From the IMG/VR virus record IMGVR_UViG_3300039149_000036, positions 1-37,636 of that record: a DNA stretch of 37,636 bases; one strand, 5' to 3'. The notes under the pieces were generated by a model. That model was not told the DNA's origin, did no database searches, and saw only the letters and a program-made list of their open reading frames with translations. Position numbers and translations under genes: made by a program. This document shows, piece by piece, positions 13,286-20,592 of the stretch; the first letter of the stretch is position 1; each line of letters starts with the position of its first letter. The DNA comes from a virus.

Positions 13286-13906
13286 TTGGCTATCGTTCTG
13301 CCCAAGTCGATCTTCCTGCATATCCCCAAGACCGGTGGCGAATGGGTCCGGAAGGTTTTATGGGACAACCACCTGGAGGCCGTCCCACTCGATCCCGGCC
13401 GCCAGAAACACGCCCCACTCCAGTGGTTCGAGGAACGCGGCAATTTCAATCGCGTCTGCCGGTTTGCGTTTGTCCGCGATCCGTTGGCTTGGTACTGGTC
13501 GTTTTTCCGCTACCAGACGGCCCGGGACTGGCGCGAGATCCCCGAGGTGGCGTTAAGCGACTGCCGAGCCCCCGATTTTGGGCGCTTCCTGAATAACGTG
13601 TTTAGCCGCCGTAAACCCAATTGGCTGTCCCGCTTATATGAAAACTACATCGGCCACCCTTCGTGGGCGATCGAGTTCGTCGGACGGACCGAGCGGCTGG
13701 CCGACCATCTCGGATACATCCTCACGCGGATTGGGGAGCGGTATGATCCGGACACACTACGCAGCCCGCCCCTGAACGCCGCGCCGCCAGTCCCTCTGCC
13801 CGCCGAGCACCGTAACGCAGTCCGTGCATTTGAACCACGGTTCTACGAGCGATTCTGTTCCCGTACCATGCCCCAACGAGTCGTACCATGCCCAAACGAG
13901 TCCTGA
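13286..13906 (+). CDS. Sulfotransferase (second copy)
   Basis: A TTG start five bases after a GAGGT site is the best start. The 206-residue protein has the PAPS-binding loop SIFLHIPKTGGEW (Lys15) and the 3' motif FAFVRDPLAWYWSFFRY (Arg64, Ser72). It aligns by eye with the first sulfotransferase over its length, so the two are likely paralogues with different acceptor positions. The last codons arose by a small tandem duplication of the next gene's start region. Confidence 0.82.
   Translation: MAIVLPKSIFLHIPKTGGEWVRKVLWDNHLEAVPLDPGRQKHAPLQWFEERGNFNRVCRFAFVRDPLAWYWSFFRYQTARDWREIPEVALSDCRAPDFGRFLNNVFSRRKPNWLSRLYENYIGHPSWAIEFVGRTERLADHLGYILTRIGERYDPDTLRSPPLNAAPPVPLPAEHRNAVRAFEPRFYERFCSRTMPQRVVPCPNES
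13862..13901 (+). repeat. 20-bp tandem duplication across the next gene's start
   Basis: CGTACCATGCCCCAACGAGT is followed at once by the same 20 bases with one change (C to A). The second copy holds the ATG of the dehydratase gene. The first copy also has an ATG, but in another frame. The duplication supplies the end of the sulfotransferase (TMPQRVVPCPNES). Confidence 0.85.
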
Positions 13907-14883
13907 TTACCGGTGGCTGCGGATTCATCGGCCACCACGTCGTCGAGCACATCCTGAAGAACACCGACTGGGAGGTCGTGGTCTGGGACAAGCTCTCCTA
14001 TGCGTCCGGCGGATTCGACCGCCTGCGGGACATCGACGCCTTCGATGACCGGCGGGTCACGATCCTGGGCGTCGACTTCTCGCAACCCATCGAGCCGGGA
14101 ATCGTCTCGGAGACGGGGCCGCTGAACTACATCCTGCACCTGGGGGCCGAGACGCACGTGGACCGGTCGATCCGGGACGCCGCGCCCTTCGTGACCGCCA
14201 ACGTGATGGGCACCCTGCGAGTCCTGGAGTACGCCAGGGACCACCAGCCGGACCTGGAGAAGTTCGTCTACTTCTCGACCGACGAGGTGTTCGGCCCGGC
14301 GCCGGAGGATATCGAGTACGACGAGTGGGACTGCTACCGCAGCTCGAACCCGTACGCGGCCAGCAAGGCCGGCGGGGAGGAAATGGCGATCGCCTTTGAG
14401 AACACCCACGGGGTCCCGGTGATCGTGACGCACACCATGAACGCCTTTGGCGAGCGCCAGCATCCCGAGAAGTTCATCCCGATGGTGATCCGCCAGGTCC
14501 GCGACGGCGAGAAGGTGACGATCCACGCCAACGCCGATCGCACGGAGGCCGGATCTCGGTTCTATATCCACGCCCGCAACGTGGCCGACGCCCTGTTGTT
14601 CCTGCTCGATCTGGGCGAGGTTGGCGACAAGTACAATATCGTGGGCGAGCAGGAGGTGGACAACCTGGATCTAGCCCTGACGATCGCCCTGAGCGTGGGT
14701 AATCCGCTGAAATATGAGATGGTCGACTTCCATTCGAGCCGGCCCGGTCACGACCTCCGCTACGCCCTGGACGGGACCAAGATGTCTGAACTGGGCTGGG
14801 AACCGCCCAAGACCCTCCAGGCGTCCCTGGCAAAGACGGTTCGCTGGATGCTGGACCATCCCCGCTGGCTGGAGGTCGCCTGA
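13888..14883 (+). CDS. dTDP-glucose 4,6-dehydratase-like sugar-nucleotide enzyme
   Basis: This 331-residue extended short-chain dehydrogenase has the NAD loop GGCGFIG (residues 9-15), the catalytic triad region FSTDEVFG (Thr131, Asp132, Glu133) and YAASK (Tyr156, Lys160). The TDE order and the GAETHVDRSI element fit RmlB-type 4,6-dehydratases. It would make a 4-keto-6-deoxy sugar nucleotide as donor for the neighbouring glycosyltransferases. No RmlA, RmlC or RmlD is seen in the window, so either the host supplies them or this enzyme makes a different nucleotide sugar. Confidence 0.88.
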   Translation: MPKRVLITGGCGFIGHHVVEHILKNTDWEVVVWDKLSYASGGFDRLRDIDAFDDRRVTILGVDFSQPIEPGIVSETGPLNYILHLGAETHVDRSIRDAAPFVTANVMGTLRVLEYARDHQPDLEKFVYFSTDEVFGPAPEDIEYDEWDCYRSSNPYAASKAGGEEMAIAFENTHGVPVIVTHTMNAFGERQHPEKFIPMVIRQVRDGEKVTIHANADRTEAGSRFYIHARNVADALLFLLDLGEVGDKYNIVGEQEVDNLDLALTIALSVGNPLKYEMVDFHSSRPGHDLRYALDGTKMSELGWEPPKTLQASLAKTVRWMLDHPRWLEVA

Positions 14884-15566
14884 TGTTACATCTCGTGATG
14901 CCCACCTGCGGCGAGCCCTGCCTGGAACGCTGCCTGGAAACCCTGTACCGGCACACCGATCCGGGGCTGGATTGTCAGTTGTGGCTGGTAATGAACCACG
15001 ACGATCCGCAGCGGCTGGCGAACGTCGCCGGCATGGTGGCCCACCGCGACCTGGTGTACCTGAGTATCCCGCAGAAAATCGGCTACACGCAGGCCTGCAA
15101 CTACGGCTGGCAACTTGCCAACCCGGCCGACAACGATTACTTCGCGATCCTGAACGACGATCTCGTGTTCGACGGCGAGTGGACCGGACCGCTGTTGGCC
15201 GCCCTGGACGCCGGGGCGACCCTGGCCGGCCCGGCGATCCACCACGTGGGCCGGGACGGTTACTGGGGCAGGGGCGACGAGCAGTACCAGTTCATCGAGG
15301 GTTGGTGTTTTATGGCGCGGGCCGCACACCTGACCGGCGCCGCGGCGGCCTTCGGTCAATCGCCGTTCTACGAACTATTCGACTCCAAGTTCGGCATGGG
15401 CTACTGCGAGGACGTCGACCTCTCGATTCGCCTCCAGCGGCTTGGCGGAAAGCTCCGGCAGGTCGACGTTCCCATCCGTCATCTGCACAGCCAGACCTAC
15501 GGCCACGAGCGACCAAGCTGGGCCGCCAACCGCCAGTACCTGATGAGCAAATGGGACTTGGGATGA
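14883..15566 (+). CDS. GT2-family glycosyltransferase
   Basis: The start overlaps the upstream stop (TGATG). The 227-residue protein has a GT2 layout: LHLVMPTCGEPCLERCLETL, a QKIGYTQACNYGWQLA nucleotide/sugar contact element, FAILNDDLVFDG as DxD, and GMGYCEDVDLSIRLQRLGG, which is the acidic ED motif used as catalytic base in this family. It is the last gene of the sugar cassette. Confidence 0.85.
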   Translation: MLHLVMPTCGEPCLERCLETLYRHTDPGLDCQLWLVMNHDDPQRLANVAGMVAHRDLVYLSIPQKIGYTQACNYGWQLANPADNDYFAILNDDLVFDGEWTGPLLAALDAGATLAGPAIHHVGRDGYWGRGDEQYQFIEGWCFMARAAHLTGAAAAFGQSPFYELFDSKFGMGYCEDVDLSIRLQRLGGKLRQVDVPIRHLHSQTYGHERPSWAANRQYLMSKWDLG

Positions 15567-15781
15567 ATAGCCGCAGATACGGTTTCTGGGAGAGTGTGAA
15601 CTTCTGCGTCGAATGCGACGCGATCCTCGGGATGCTCGACGAGATGTATTCCGACGCCGCCTGCCCTTATTGCGGCCACGCGAGCGGTGGCACGGTCTGC
15701 GATACTCGGCCCGGCGCCCGCCGCAAGGTGTATACGGGGCCATGGTGGAAATTCTGGCAATGGGAGTGGGAGTACAAATGA
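15563..15781 (+). CDS. Small zinc-ribbon protein ending WEWEYK
   Basis: This 72-residue protein starts by ATGA overlap with the GT gene. It has four cysteines in two pairs (FCVECDAI and CPYCGHA), a zinc-ribbon pattern, and a Trp-rich end GPWWKFWQWEWEYK. The last codons also form the GGGAGTGGGAG ribosome site of the following gene. No named family. Confidence 0.6.
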   Translation: MNSRRYGFWESVNFCVECDAILGMLDEMYSDAACPYCGHASGGTVCDTRPGARRKVYTGPWWKFWQWEWEYK

Positions 15782-15787
15782 GCACCG
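15760..15787 (+). repeat. 28-bp direct repeat, copy 1
   Basis: Perfectly repeated at 16014-16041. Both copies hold the end of one gene (codons for WEWEYK), a GGGAGTGGGAG ribosome site and the start of the next gene (MST). Confidence 0.9.
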
Positions 15788-16035
15788 ACCAACCCGACGC
15801 CCCCGTGCGTCTCGAAGTGACCGTCAAGGGGCAAGCCTTCCTGTTGACCCTGGACGAGGTCGACGCCCTTTATGAATCTCTCAGCCGCTTCCTGGGTAGG
15901 GGTCTCACGAACCCTGGGCCGCCGATCAGGCAGGCGCCGTGGCACTCCGACGTCGTGTGCGATACCCCGTGTAACTGCCCGCACCAGAGCGTTTTGCCGT
16001 CGCAGTCCGGGCCATGGGAGTGGGAGTACAAATGA
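15778..16035 (+). CDS. Hypothetical 85-residue protein ending WEWEYK
   Basis: Begins MSTDQPDAPVRLEVTVKGQA, a beta-strand-like start followed by DEVDALYESLSRFLG. Cysteines CDTPCNCPH near residue 65 could bind metal. The last residues, WEWEYK, are the same as those of the previous gene because the 28-bp junction is repeated. Overlaps both neighbours by four bases. Function unknown. Confidence 0.55.
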   Translation: MSTDQPDAPVRLEVTVKGQAFLLTLDEVDALYESLSRFLGRGLTNPGPPIRQAPWHSDVVCDTPCNCPHQSVLPSQSGPWEWEYK

Positions 16036-16041
16036 GCACCG
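16014..16041 (+). repeat. 28-bp direct repeat, copy 2
   Basis: Identical to 15760-15787; again joins a WEWEYK end to an MST start with an overlapping ATGA. Confidence 0.9.
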
Positions 16042-16214
16042 CCACCTCCGAACCGACAGACCTCGACGGCCACCCTAGCGTCGACGTCGAATGCTTTATG
16101 GAAATCCAGGCGCACGACCGACTCATTCGGCTCCCCTTTAAGGACGCGATGGATCTCCGGGACCGCTTAGTCGAGGCCGCGGCAGGGCTCCCACATCTGA
16201 AATCTGCAATCTGA
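16032..16214 (+). CDS. Hypothetical 60-residue protein
   Basis: Begins MSTATSEPTDLDGHPSVDVE and ends LVEAAAGLPHLKSAI. Its middle (QAHDRLIRLPFKDAMDLRD) has the same beta-then-helix pattern as the upstream gene's KGQAFLLTLDEVDALYE, so the two may be diverged copies. Function unknown. Confidence 0.55.
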   Translation: MSTATSEPTDLDGHPSVDVECFMEIQAHDRLIRLPFKDAMDLRDRLVEAAAGLPHLKSAI

Positions 16215-16223
16215 AATCCGATA

Positions 16224-16256
16224 TCCAGCCACCCGCCCCACCACCCCTTCACCAGT
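16224..16256 (+). repeat. 33-bp repeat before the scaffold gene
   Basis: TCCAGCCACCCG... recurs at 23271-23303 with two mismatches, each time shortly before a gene that starts with ATCGATGTCTACC (16272-16284 and 23316-23328). A shared leader or a duplicated start module, possibly for gene expression control. Confidence 0.8.
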
Positions 16257-16275
16257 CTCTTCTCTGGAGTAATCG

Positions 16276-17352
16276 ATGTCTACCGATCCGCAAGAACCCG
16301 CCGAACCCGTGGCACCGGATCTGGGCGTAGAAGACGCCCTGATGGCCACGGCAGCCGATCCGCCGCCCGCGGACCCGCCCGTCGATCCACCCGCCGATCC
16401 ACCGCCCACAGACCCCAAGCCACCGGAACCCGGCGATCCACCGCCGGCCCCGGCACCCGAACCTTCGCCGGAACCTACACCTGCACCGGCACCGGCACCG
16501 CCGAACATCCGGCAGTTGGTCCAGAGCGAGTGGGGCGTCGATATGTCGCCCTACCAGAGCGACTACGAGGCCATCCGGGCGATGGTCGAGGCCAAAAAGC
16601 TCGTGGGGGTCCGCAACGACGATGCCGTGCTGGGCCGGGCCATCCGGGACAGCGGGCGCGAGGGCGACGTGCGGGCGATCCTCTCGGGGCAGCAACCGCA
16701 ACCACCGCAACCGCCGGCACCGGAGCCGGAAGCCCCGGTGAGTATCCAGGAGTTGCGTTATCTGGCAACCCAGGTCACCCGGGACGAATCGGGACGGCTG
16801 GTCCCCGTTCCCGGCGCGGCACCCGACGCAGCCAACCGCTTTCAACAGGCGGAAGAGCGCTATCAGGCACAGATCGACCGCGTGGTCACCCGGCCCGAAG
16901 AGGTCGTCGCCCCGGTGATCCAGAAGCAGCTCGCCGAGTTCCAGTCGCAGATCCAACGGCAATGGGATCTCCAGCAGCAGCAGGCGAGGCAGGCGCAGGA
17001 GATCGCCGGCTGGGCCCAGCAGAACGCCTCCTGGCTATTCAACGGGGGTAACCCGCAGCAGGACGTGTCGCCTCAGGGACGGCAGTGCTGCCAATTGTTC
17101 GACCGGGCCGTGTCTTCGGGCATGCCCCCGAACGCCGCACTGGAGTACGCCACCGCAGTGGTGCGGAGCCAACAGCCTCAGCAGCCTCCACCCCCGCAAC
17201 CGAAACCGCAGGCGACCCGTCAACCGGCCGTGGGCACCCCGCCGGCCGAGACGGAAGAGCAATTGGAGAAGCGCCTGCAGGACATGGATATCGTCGAGGC
17301 CCTGATCGCCCGTGCCGAGCACGATGCGGCGATCGCGGGAACGGCGGGATAA
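16276..17352 (+). CDS. Capsid scaffold-like protein
   Basis: This 358-residue protein has a disordered Pro/Asp-rich N-terminus (DPPPADPPVDPPADPPPTDP), a folded middle (NIRQLVQSEWGVDMSPYQS), a long Gln-rich helix (about residues 190-245; QAEERYQAQIDR and FQSQIQRQWDLQQQQARQAQ) and a Pro/Gln-rich tail. Helical, highly charged proteins placed directly before the major capsid gene are usually scaffolding proteins that guide shell assembly. The call rests on position and composition rather than a motif. Confidence 0.6.
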   Translation: MSTDPQEPAEPVAPDLGVEDALMATAADPPPADPPVDPPADPPPTDPKPPEPGDPPPAPAPEPSPEPTPAPAPAPPNIRQLVQSEWGVDMSPYQSDYEAIRAMVEAKKLVGVRNDDAVLGRAIRDSGREGDVRAILSGQQPQPPQPPAPEPEAPVSIQELRYLATQVTRDESGRLVPVPGAAPDAANRFQQAEERYQAQIDRVVTRPEEVVAPVIQKQLAEFQSQIQRQWDLQQQQARQAQEIAGWAQQNASWLFNGGNPQQDVSPQGRQCCQLFDRAVSSGMPPNAALEYATAVVRSQQPQQPPPPQPKPQATRQPAVGTPPAETEEQLEKRLQDMDIVEALIARAEHDAAIAGTAG

Positions 17353-17400
17353 AACTAACAGACCACCAGTCGCTTCCGGAGGAGGGGCGGCTGGTGCGAA

Positions 17401-17460
17401 GCGGGGCCGGGGACGACACTCCCGTAGCGGACCCGACCCGGCCCCGCACTTTTCTCTCCC
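17401..17460 (+). terminator. Terminator or attenuator upstream of the capsid gene
   Basis: A perfect 11-base-pair GC stem (17401-17411 with 17437-17447) is followed by ACTTTTCTCTCC. It lies between scaffold and capsid genes in the same direction, so it would reduce or set apart capsid transcription. The region 17353-17619 holds no gene. Confidence 0.6.
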
Positions 17461-17550
17461 AACTATTCGGGATCTCCGAATGGTTCCCTCCTCCGCGCTA
17501 CCCCCGCCTTTTCTTCTCCCACCTCCTCCCCAGCGCACCCGAGCCGACCC

Positions 17551-17593
17551 GGTTACCGCGCCAGACGACCCACATGGTTTTTTTGTGGTAACC
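17551..17593 (+). promoter_or_regulatory. Composite hairpin in the capsid leader
   Basis: GGTTACC (17551-17557) is complementary to GGTAACC (17587-17593), and within it CCACA (17570-17574) pairs with TGTGG (17584-17588), with a run of seven T in the loop. The two stems share two bases, so they could be alternative structures in the capsid mRNA leader. Confidence 0.45.
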
Positions 17594-17596
17594 CAA

Positions 17597-17613
17597 CCTC
17601 CGTTTTTAGGAGG
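17597..17613 (+). promoter_or_regulatory. Hairpin that covers the capsid Shine-Dalgarno site
   Basis: CCTCC (17597-17601) pairs perfectly with the Shine-Dalgarno GGAGG (17609-17613) across a seven-base T-rich loop; the ATG follows six bases later. This would keep the site closed until opened by a ribosome, protein or temperature change. Confidence 0.6.
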
Positions 17614-17619
17614 AGCAAT

Positions 17620-18696
17620 ATGGCTCAGATTGAAAATTGGGCACGGCCTGACATTTCTACTCTGCAAGCGCAGATCAAGAAACTCACCGAGCCCTGCATT
17701 CGCGATCACGTTCTCCTCGCGATGATGAGGAAACGTGGCCGGATCAGCTACGGCCACTCTGGCAAGAACCCGAAGTGGCGCGTCAAGTGGCGGCGGTTCG
17801 AGCCGCTTCCCAACGACGACATGGACACGATCAACGCACCGCGGCGCAATCGGTACAAAGAGGCCGAGCTGCCGTGGCGATCGTATCGTATGGCCGAATC
17901 GTACTCCAAGTACGAGACGCTGGTCAACCAGGGCAAATGGGCCCTGATCAAAATCGTATCCCAACTCGCCAAGGACATGGCGGCCGACGCGAACGAATAC
18001 TTCGCGATGGAACTCTATCGAAACGGCGACGCCTCGGGATACACCGACAGAATCCACGGCCTGGAGTCCGTGTTCACCGAGGCCGACGCGGCGATCTCCG
18101 CGAGTAACACGCCCTGTCTCGCCCCGTCCGGAACTTCCTACGGCGGGCTCAACAGCGTGTTGGGCACCTACGGCGGGTCCTGGACGACCTACTGGCCGCT
18201 GGGCACCGGGCCCATGCGGTATCACTTCTGGTCGCCGATGATCATCGATCATTCGGCCACGTTCTGGCCGGACGACAGCGATGAGTGGAAGTACACGTGG
18301 CAGAAGTGCCTCCGGTTCGCGGAAATGTACCAGATGAAGCTCCACAAGAAGCGTGTGGACCTCTGGTTAATGGACCCCGAACTGGAGCGCCAAGCCAAGG
18401 ACTCCATGCTCGACAAGGAACGGGTGCTCGTCAATTCCAACGATGAACTGAAGTCCCTGGGCTTCGGCAAGGCGTGGAACTGGGAAGGCACCCCGATCAT
18501 GTCCGAGTACGGCTGCACGGCCGATTCCGCCTACGGGATCAACTGGAGCGCCCTGGAGTTGAAGAGCATGCAAAAGCAGCTCTTCGCCACCAGCAACGCG
18601 CCCGAGTGGGACGTGCAGGCCAAAAAGCTCGACATCGATTTCTGGGGTAACCTGTTCATCAGTACCCCGGCCCATCTCTGCAAGATCACCTCGTAA
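17620..18696 (+). CDS. Major capsid protein (HK97-fold, inferred)
   Basis: The 358-residue protein has the size, position (after scaffold, before a decoration-like gene) and sequence style of a major capsid protein. Features are an N-terminal helical arm (PDISTLQAQIKKLTEPCIRD), a spine-helix region (ALIKIVSQLAKDMAADANEY), the LYRNGD and GLESVF elements that are frequent in phage capsid proteins of this group, and an A-domain-like C-terminus. Separate leader structures suggest its expression is controlled individually. No N-terminal protease site is obvious. Confidence rests on family likeness and context. Confidence 0.82.
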   Translation: MAQIENWARPDISTLQAQIKKLTEPCIRDHVLLAMMRKRGRISYGHSGKNPKWRVKWRRFEPLPNDDMDTINAPRRNRYKEAELPWRSYRMAESYSKYETLVNQGKWALIKIVSQLAKDMAADANEYFAMELYRNGDASGYTDRIHGLESVFTEADAAISASNTPCLAPSGTSYGGLNSVLGTYGGSWTTYWPLGTGPMRYHFWSPMIIDHSATFWPDDSDEWKYTWQKCLRFAEMYQMKLHKKRVDLWLMDPELERQAKDSMLDKERVLVNSNDELKSLGFGKAWNWEGTPIMSEYGCTADSAYGINWSALELKSMQKQLFATSNAPEWDVQAKKLDIDFWGNLFISTPAHLCKITS

Positions 18697-18714
18697 GAAA
18701 GGAGGTAAGTGATT

Positions 18715-19302
18715 ATGAGTATCCAATCCGTGCTTCCATTTGAGCGGGGCACTACGTTGTGTGACGGTTACGTCACGCCGAACGACACGACCTTCATGCA
18801 CCTTGAAGGCCGCGTCTACGAGGTACCCGACACGAACCACGGCACCGGGTCGATGGTCCAGTTGCGGGTGGTCAAGAACGACAGCGGCGCGGCCTTCACG
18901 GCCACGCACATGCGCAAGTGCGTATCGTTCTCCTCGACCACCAAAAACGACTGGGGTTGCCGCGTCGACGGGCTGGCGAAGACCGACGGCGAGTTGTGCA
19001 AGCCGATCGACGACGAGTACTACAACCAGAACGCGACGATCCCGGACAACGATCTGTTCTACGTGGTCGAGAGCGGGCCGGTGGACGTGCTCAGCCGAAC
19101 CGACAACCTCCTCACCGCGGCCAAGCAACTCGTCTCGGTCGCCGGCGGGGGTGGCCTGCTCGACATCGCGTCCGACGGCCACTACGGGGTCGGCATGGCC
19201 ACCGAGGCCCCGGCCAGTACGGCCGCCTCGACCGCGTTCTGCGTGTTCGTCAACGCGGGGATCGCGAACGTGAAGACCGGCGCCGCAGGCACGGCTCAGT
19301 AA
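18715..19302 (+). CDS. Capsid decoration or head-associated protein
   Basis: GGAGGT lies eight bases before the ATG at 18715, preferred over GTG at 18709, which is too close. The 195-residue protein is beta-rich with Gly/Ala-rich C-terminus (LVSVAGGGGLLDIA; ATEAPASTAASTAF). Position directly after the capsid gene and strong ribosome site suggest an abundant head-associated protein. Family not recognised. Confidence 0.6.
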   Translation: MSIQSVLPFERGTTLCDGYVTPNDTTFMHLEGRVYEVPDTNHGTGSMVQLRVVKNDSGAAFTATHMRKCVSFSSTTKNDWGCRVDGLAKTDGELCKPIDDEYYNQNATIPDNDLFYVVESGPVDVLSRTDNLLTAAKQLVSVAGGGGLLDIASDGHYGVGMATEAPASTAASTAFCVFVNAGIANVKTGAAGTAQ

Positions 19303-19310
19303 ACCCTTCC

Positions 19311-19336
19311 GGGCCGCTTTTCTGACGGCCCTCTTC
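19311..19336 (+). terminator. Possible weak terminator
   Basis: GGGCCG (19311-19316) pairs with CGGCCC (19326-19331) over a nine-base loop, followed by TCTTC. Directly downstream lie two more hairpins, CCCCGA/TCGGGG (19366-19384) inside GCCCGCCA/TGGCGGGC (19341-19408). The region 19303-19440 is thus highly structured and would separate capsid genes from the following glycosyltransferase. Confidence 0.45.
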
Positions 19337-19440
19337 ATATGCCCGCCAGGCGGACCTCGCCGGTACCCCGACATCCCATCGGGGACCGCCGCGGCCGGCT
19401 TGGCGGGCCTCTCACCAACCCCCTCGCCCCAGAGACCGCC

Positions 19441-20244
19441 ATGTACAAGATCACCATCGCCCGTCCCACCGGTTACAAGTTGGAATGCCCCGAGATCGGG
19501 ACGTTCCTAATGGACTTCACGGCACGCGTCCGGGACTTCCCGGACGTCGGCCTGATCGACACCTTCAACGTCCAGAACCCGCGGATCGCGATGTGCCGCA
19601 ACGCCTGCGTCGCGCACGCGCGGGACGTCGGGTCCACGCACATCCTCTGGCTCGATCCCGACATGGTGATCGACCGCTACGTGCAGCGGACGGCCGACGG
19701 CCGCAGTGTCCCGGGCCGGGCCAAACCGTTCTTCCCCGTCGCCTGGGACTTCATCAAGCGGCACGCCCAGGCCTACGGGCCCTGCGTGGTCGCCGCACCT
19801 TACGCGAGTTGCTACCCGCACCGCGCCATCCACGTGTTCGCCGCCAGTACGACCGGGAACAGCCTAGCCCGGATCACCCACGCCGAAGCGGCCAAGCTCA
19901 GCGGCTGGACCCAGGTCCGAGCGGTCGGGACCGGGTGCATGCTGATGGACGTAAAGGTCTTCGACCGCCTACAGGAGCCCTACTTCGACGACCTGTTTAA
20001 GACGGTGGCCCACGCCGACCTGCACCACAGCCAGGACGTGCGGTTCTGCCTGAAGTGCGCGGGCGCCAAGGTACCGATCTACGTCAACTGGGATTGCCCG
20101 GCCGGCCACTACCAGAACACGATCGTCGAAATGCCGGGTTGGGATTCGGGGAAACCGCCCGAGTCGATCATCCCTACGGCCGCCGATCCCTCGGTCCCGC
20201 TGCTGGTCATCCAGGGCGAGGGCGATACCTCTTGGAATAAATAG
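19441..20244 (+). CDS. GT-A-type glycosyltransferase within the head module
   Basis: The ATG at 19441 begins a 267-residue protein MYKITIARPTGYKLECPEIG with an ILWLDPDMVID metal site (DPD at 72-74), an NPRIAMCRNACVAHA element (PRIAxxRN) and a VRAVGTGCMLMDVKVFDRL region, the usual pattern of phage and viral GT-A-like proteins of this kind. An upstream ATG at 19339 would read through the structured region and is less likely. It sits between the capsid/decoration genes and the terminase, apart from the main sugar cassette, which suggests it acts on a virion protein. Confidence 0.72.
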   Translation: MYKITIARPTGYKLECPEIGTFLMDFTARVRDFPDVGLIDTFNVQNPRIAMCRNACVAHARDVGSTHILWLDPDMVIDRYVQRTADGRSVPGRAKPFFPVAWDFIKRHAQAYGPCVVAAPYASCYPHRAIHVFAASTTGNSLARITHAEAAKLSGWTQVRAVGTGCMLMDVKVFDRLQEPYFDDLFKTVAHADLHHSQDVRFCLKCAGAKVPIYVNWDCPAGHYQNTIVEMPGWDSGKPPESIIPTAADPSVPLLVIQGEGDTSWNK

Positions 20245-20255
20245 GAGTTTACCGC

Positions 20256-20588
20256 ATGGTCGATCAAGCCTATCGGTCTCAAACCGTCTCCATTGCCAGT
20301 TCGCAGATGACCAGCACGACCTTTCAGGTCGCCGATGCGATCCTGGGCGGCCAGGTCATCTTCCCCGCCGAGATGACCGCCCTGACGGCCGGATTCATCG
20401 CGTCCACGGGTCGCATCTCGACGAATTTCTACGAAGTCTGCGGGAGCGACGGAGAGGCCGACACGCTGACGATCTCGACCAGCAAATCGGTCCAACTGCC
20501 GACCAGCGTCCTCTGCCATCACACGGTCAAACTGGTGACCGTCCGTGCGGAGGGCGGTCCCCGCACGCTGGTGGTCTCCCGTAAGTAA
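20256..20588 (+). CDS. Hypothetical 110-residue virion-region protein
   Basis: A TAGGAG site precedes the ATG. The protein is beta-rich with many Ser/Thr residues (QTVSIASSQMTSTTFQVADA; ADTLTISTSKSVQLPTSV), a style common to head or tail accessory proteins. No named family. Confidence 0.55.
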   Translation: MVDQAYRSQTVSIASSQMTSTTFQVADAILGGQVIFPAEMTALTAGFIASTGRISTNFYEVCGSDGEADTLTISTSKSVQLPTSVLCHHTVKLVTVRAEGGPRTLVVSRK

Positions 20589-20592
20589 CGCC

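Noticed and set aside
14714-15562. Arg-rich frame over the dehydratase end and the last glycosyltransferase of the cassette
   Set aside because: Only its last part, from the ATG at 15563, is a plausible gene; the rest is a shadow of the glycosyltransferase.
16249-16962. Minus-strand frame over the scaffold gene
   Set aside because: Mirror of Pro-rich coding DNA; composition is Arg/Leu/Gly-rich without motifs.
17035-18345. 436-codon minus-strand frame across the capsid leader and capsid gene
   Set aside because: It runs antisense to the capsid gene with no ribosome site or motif.
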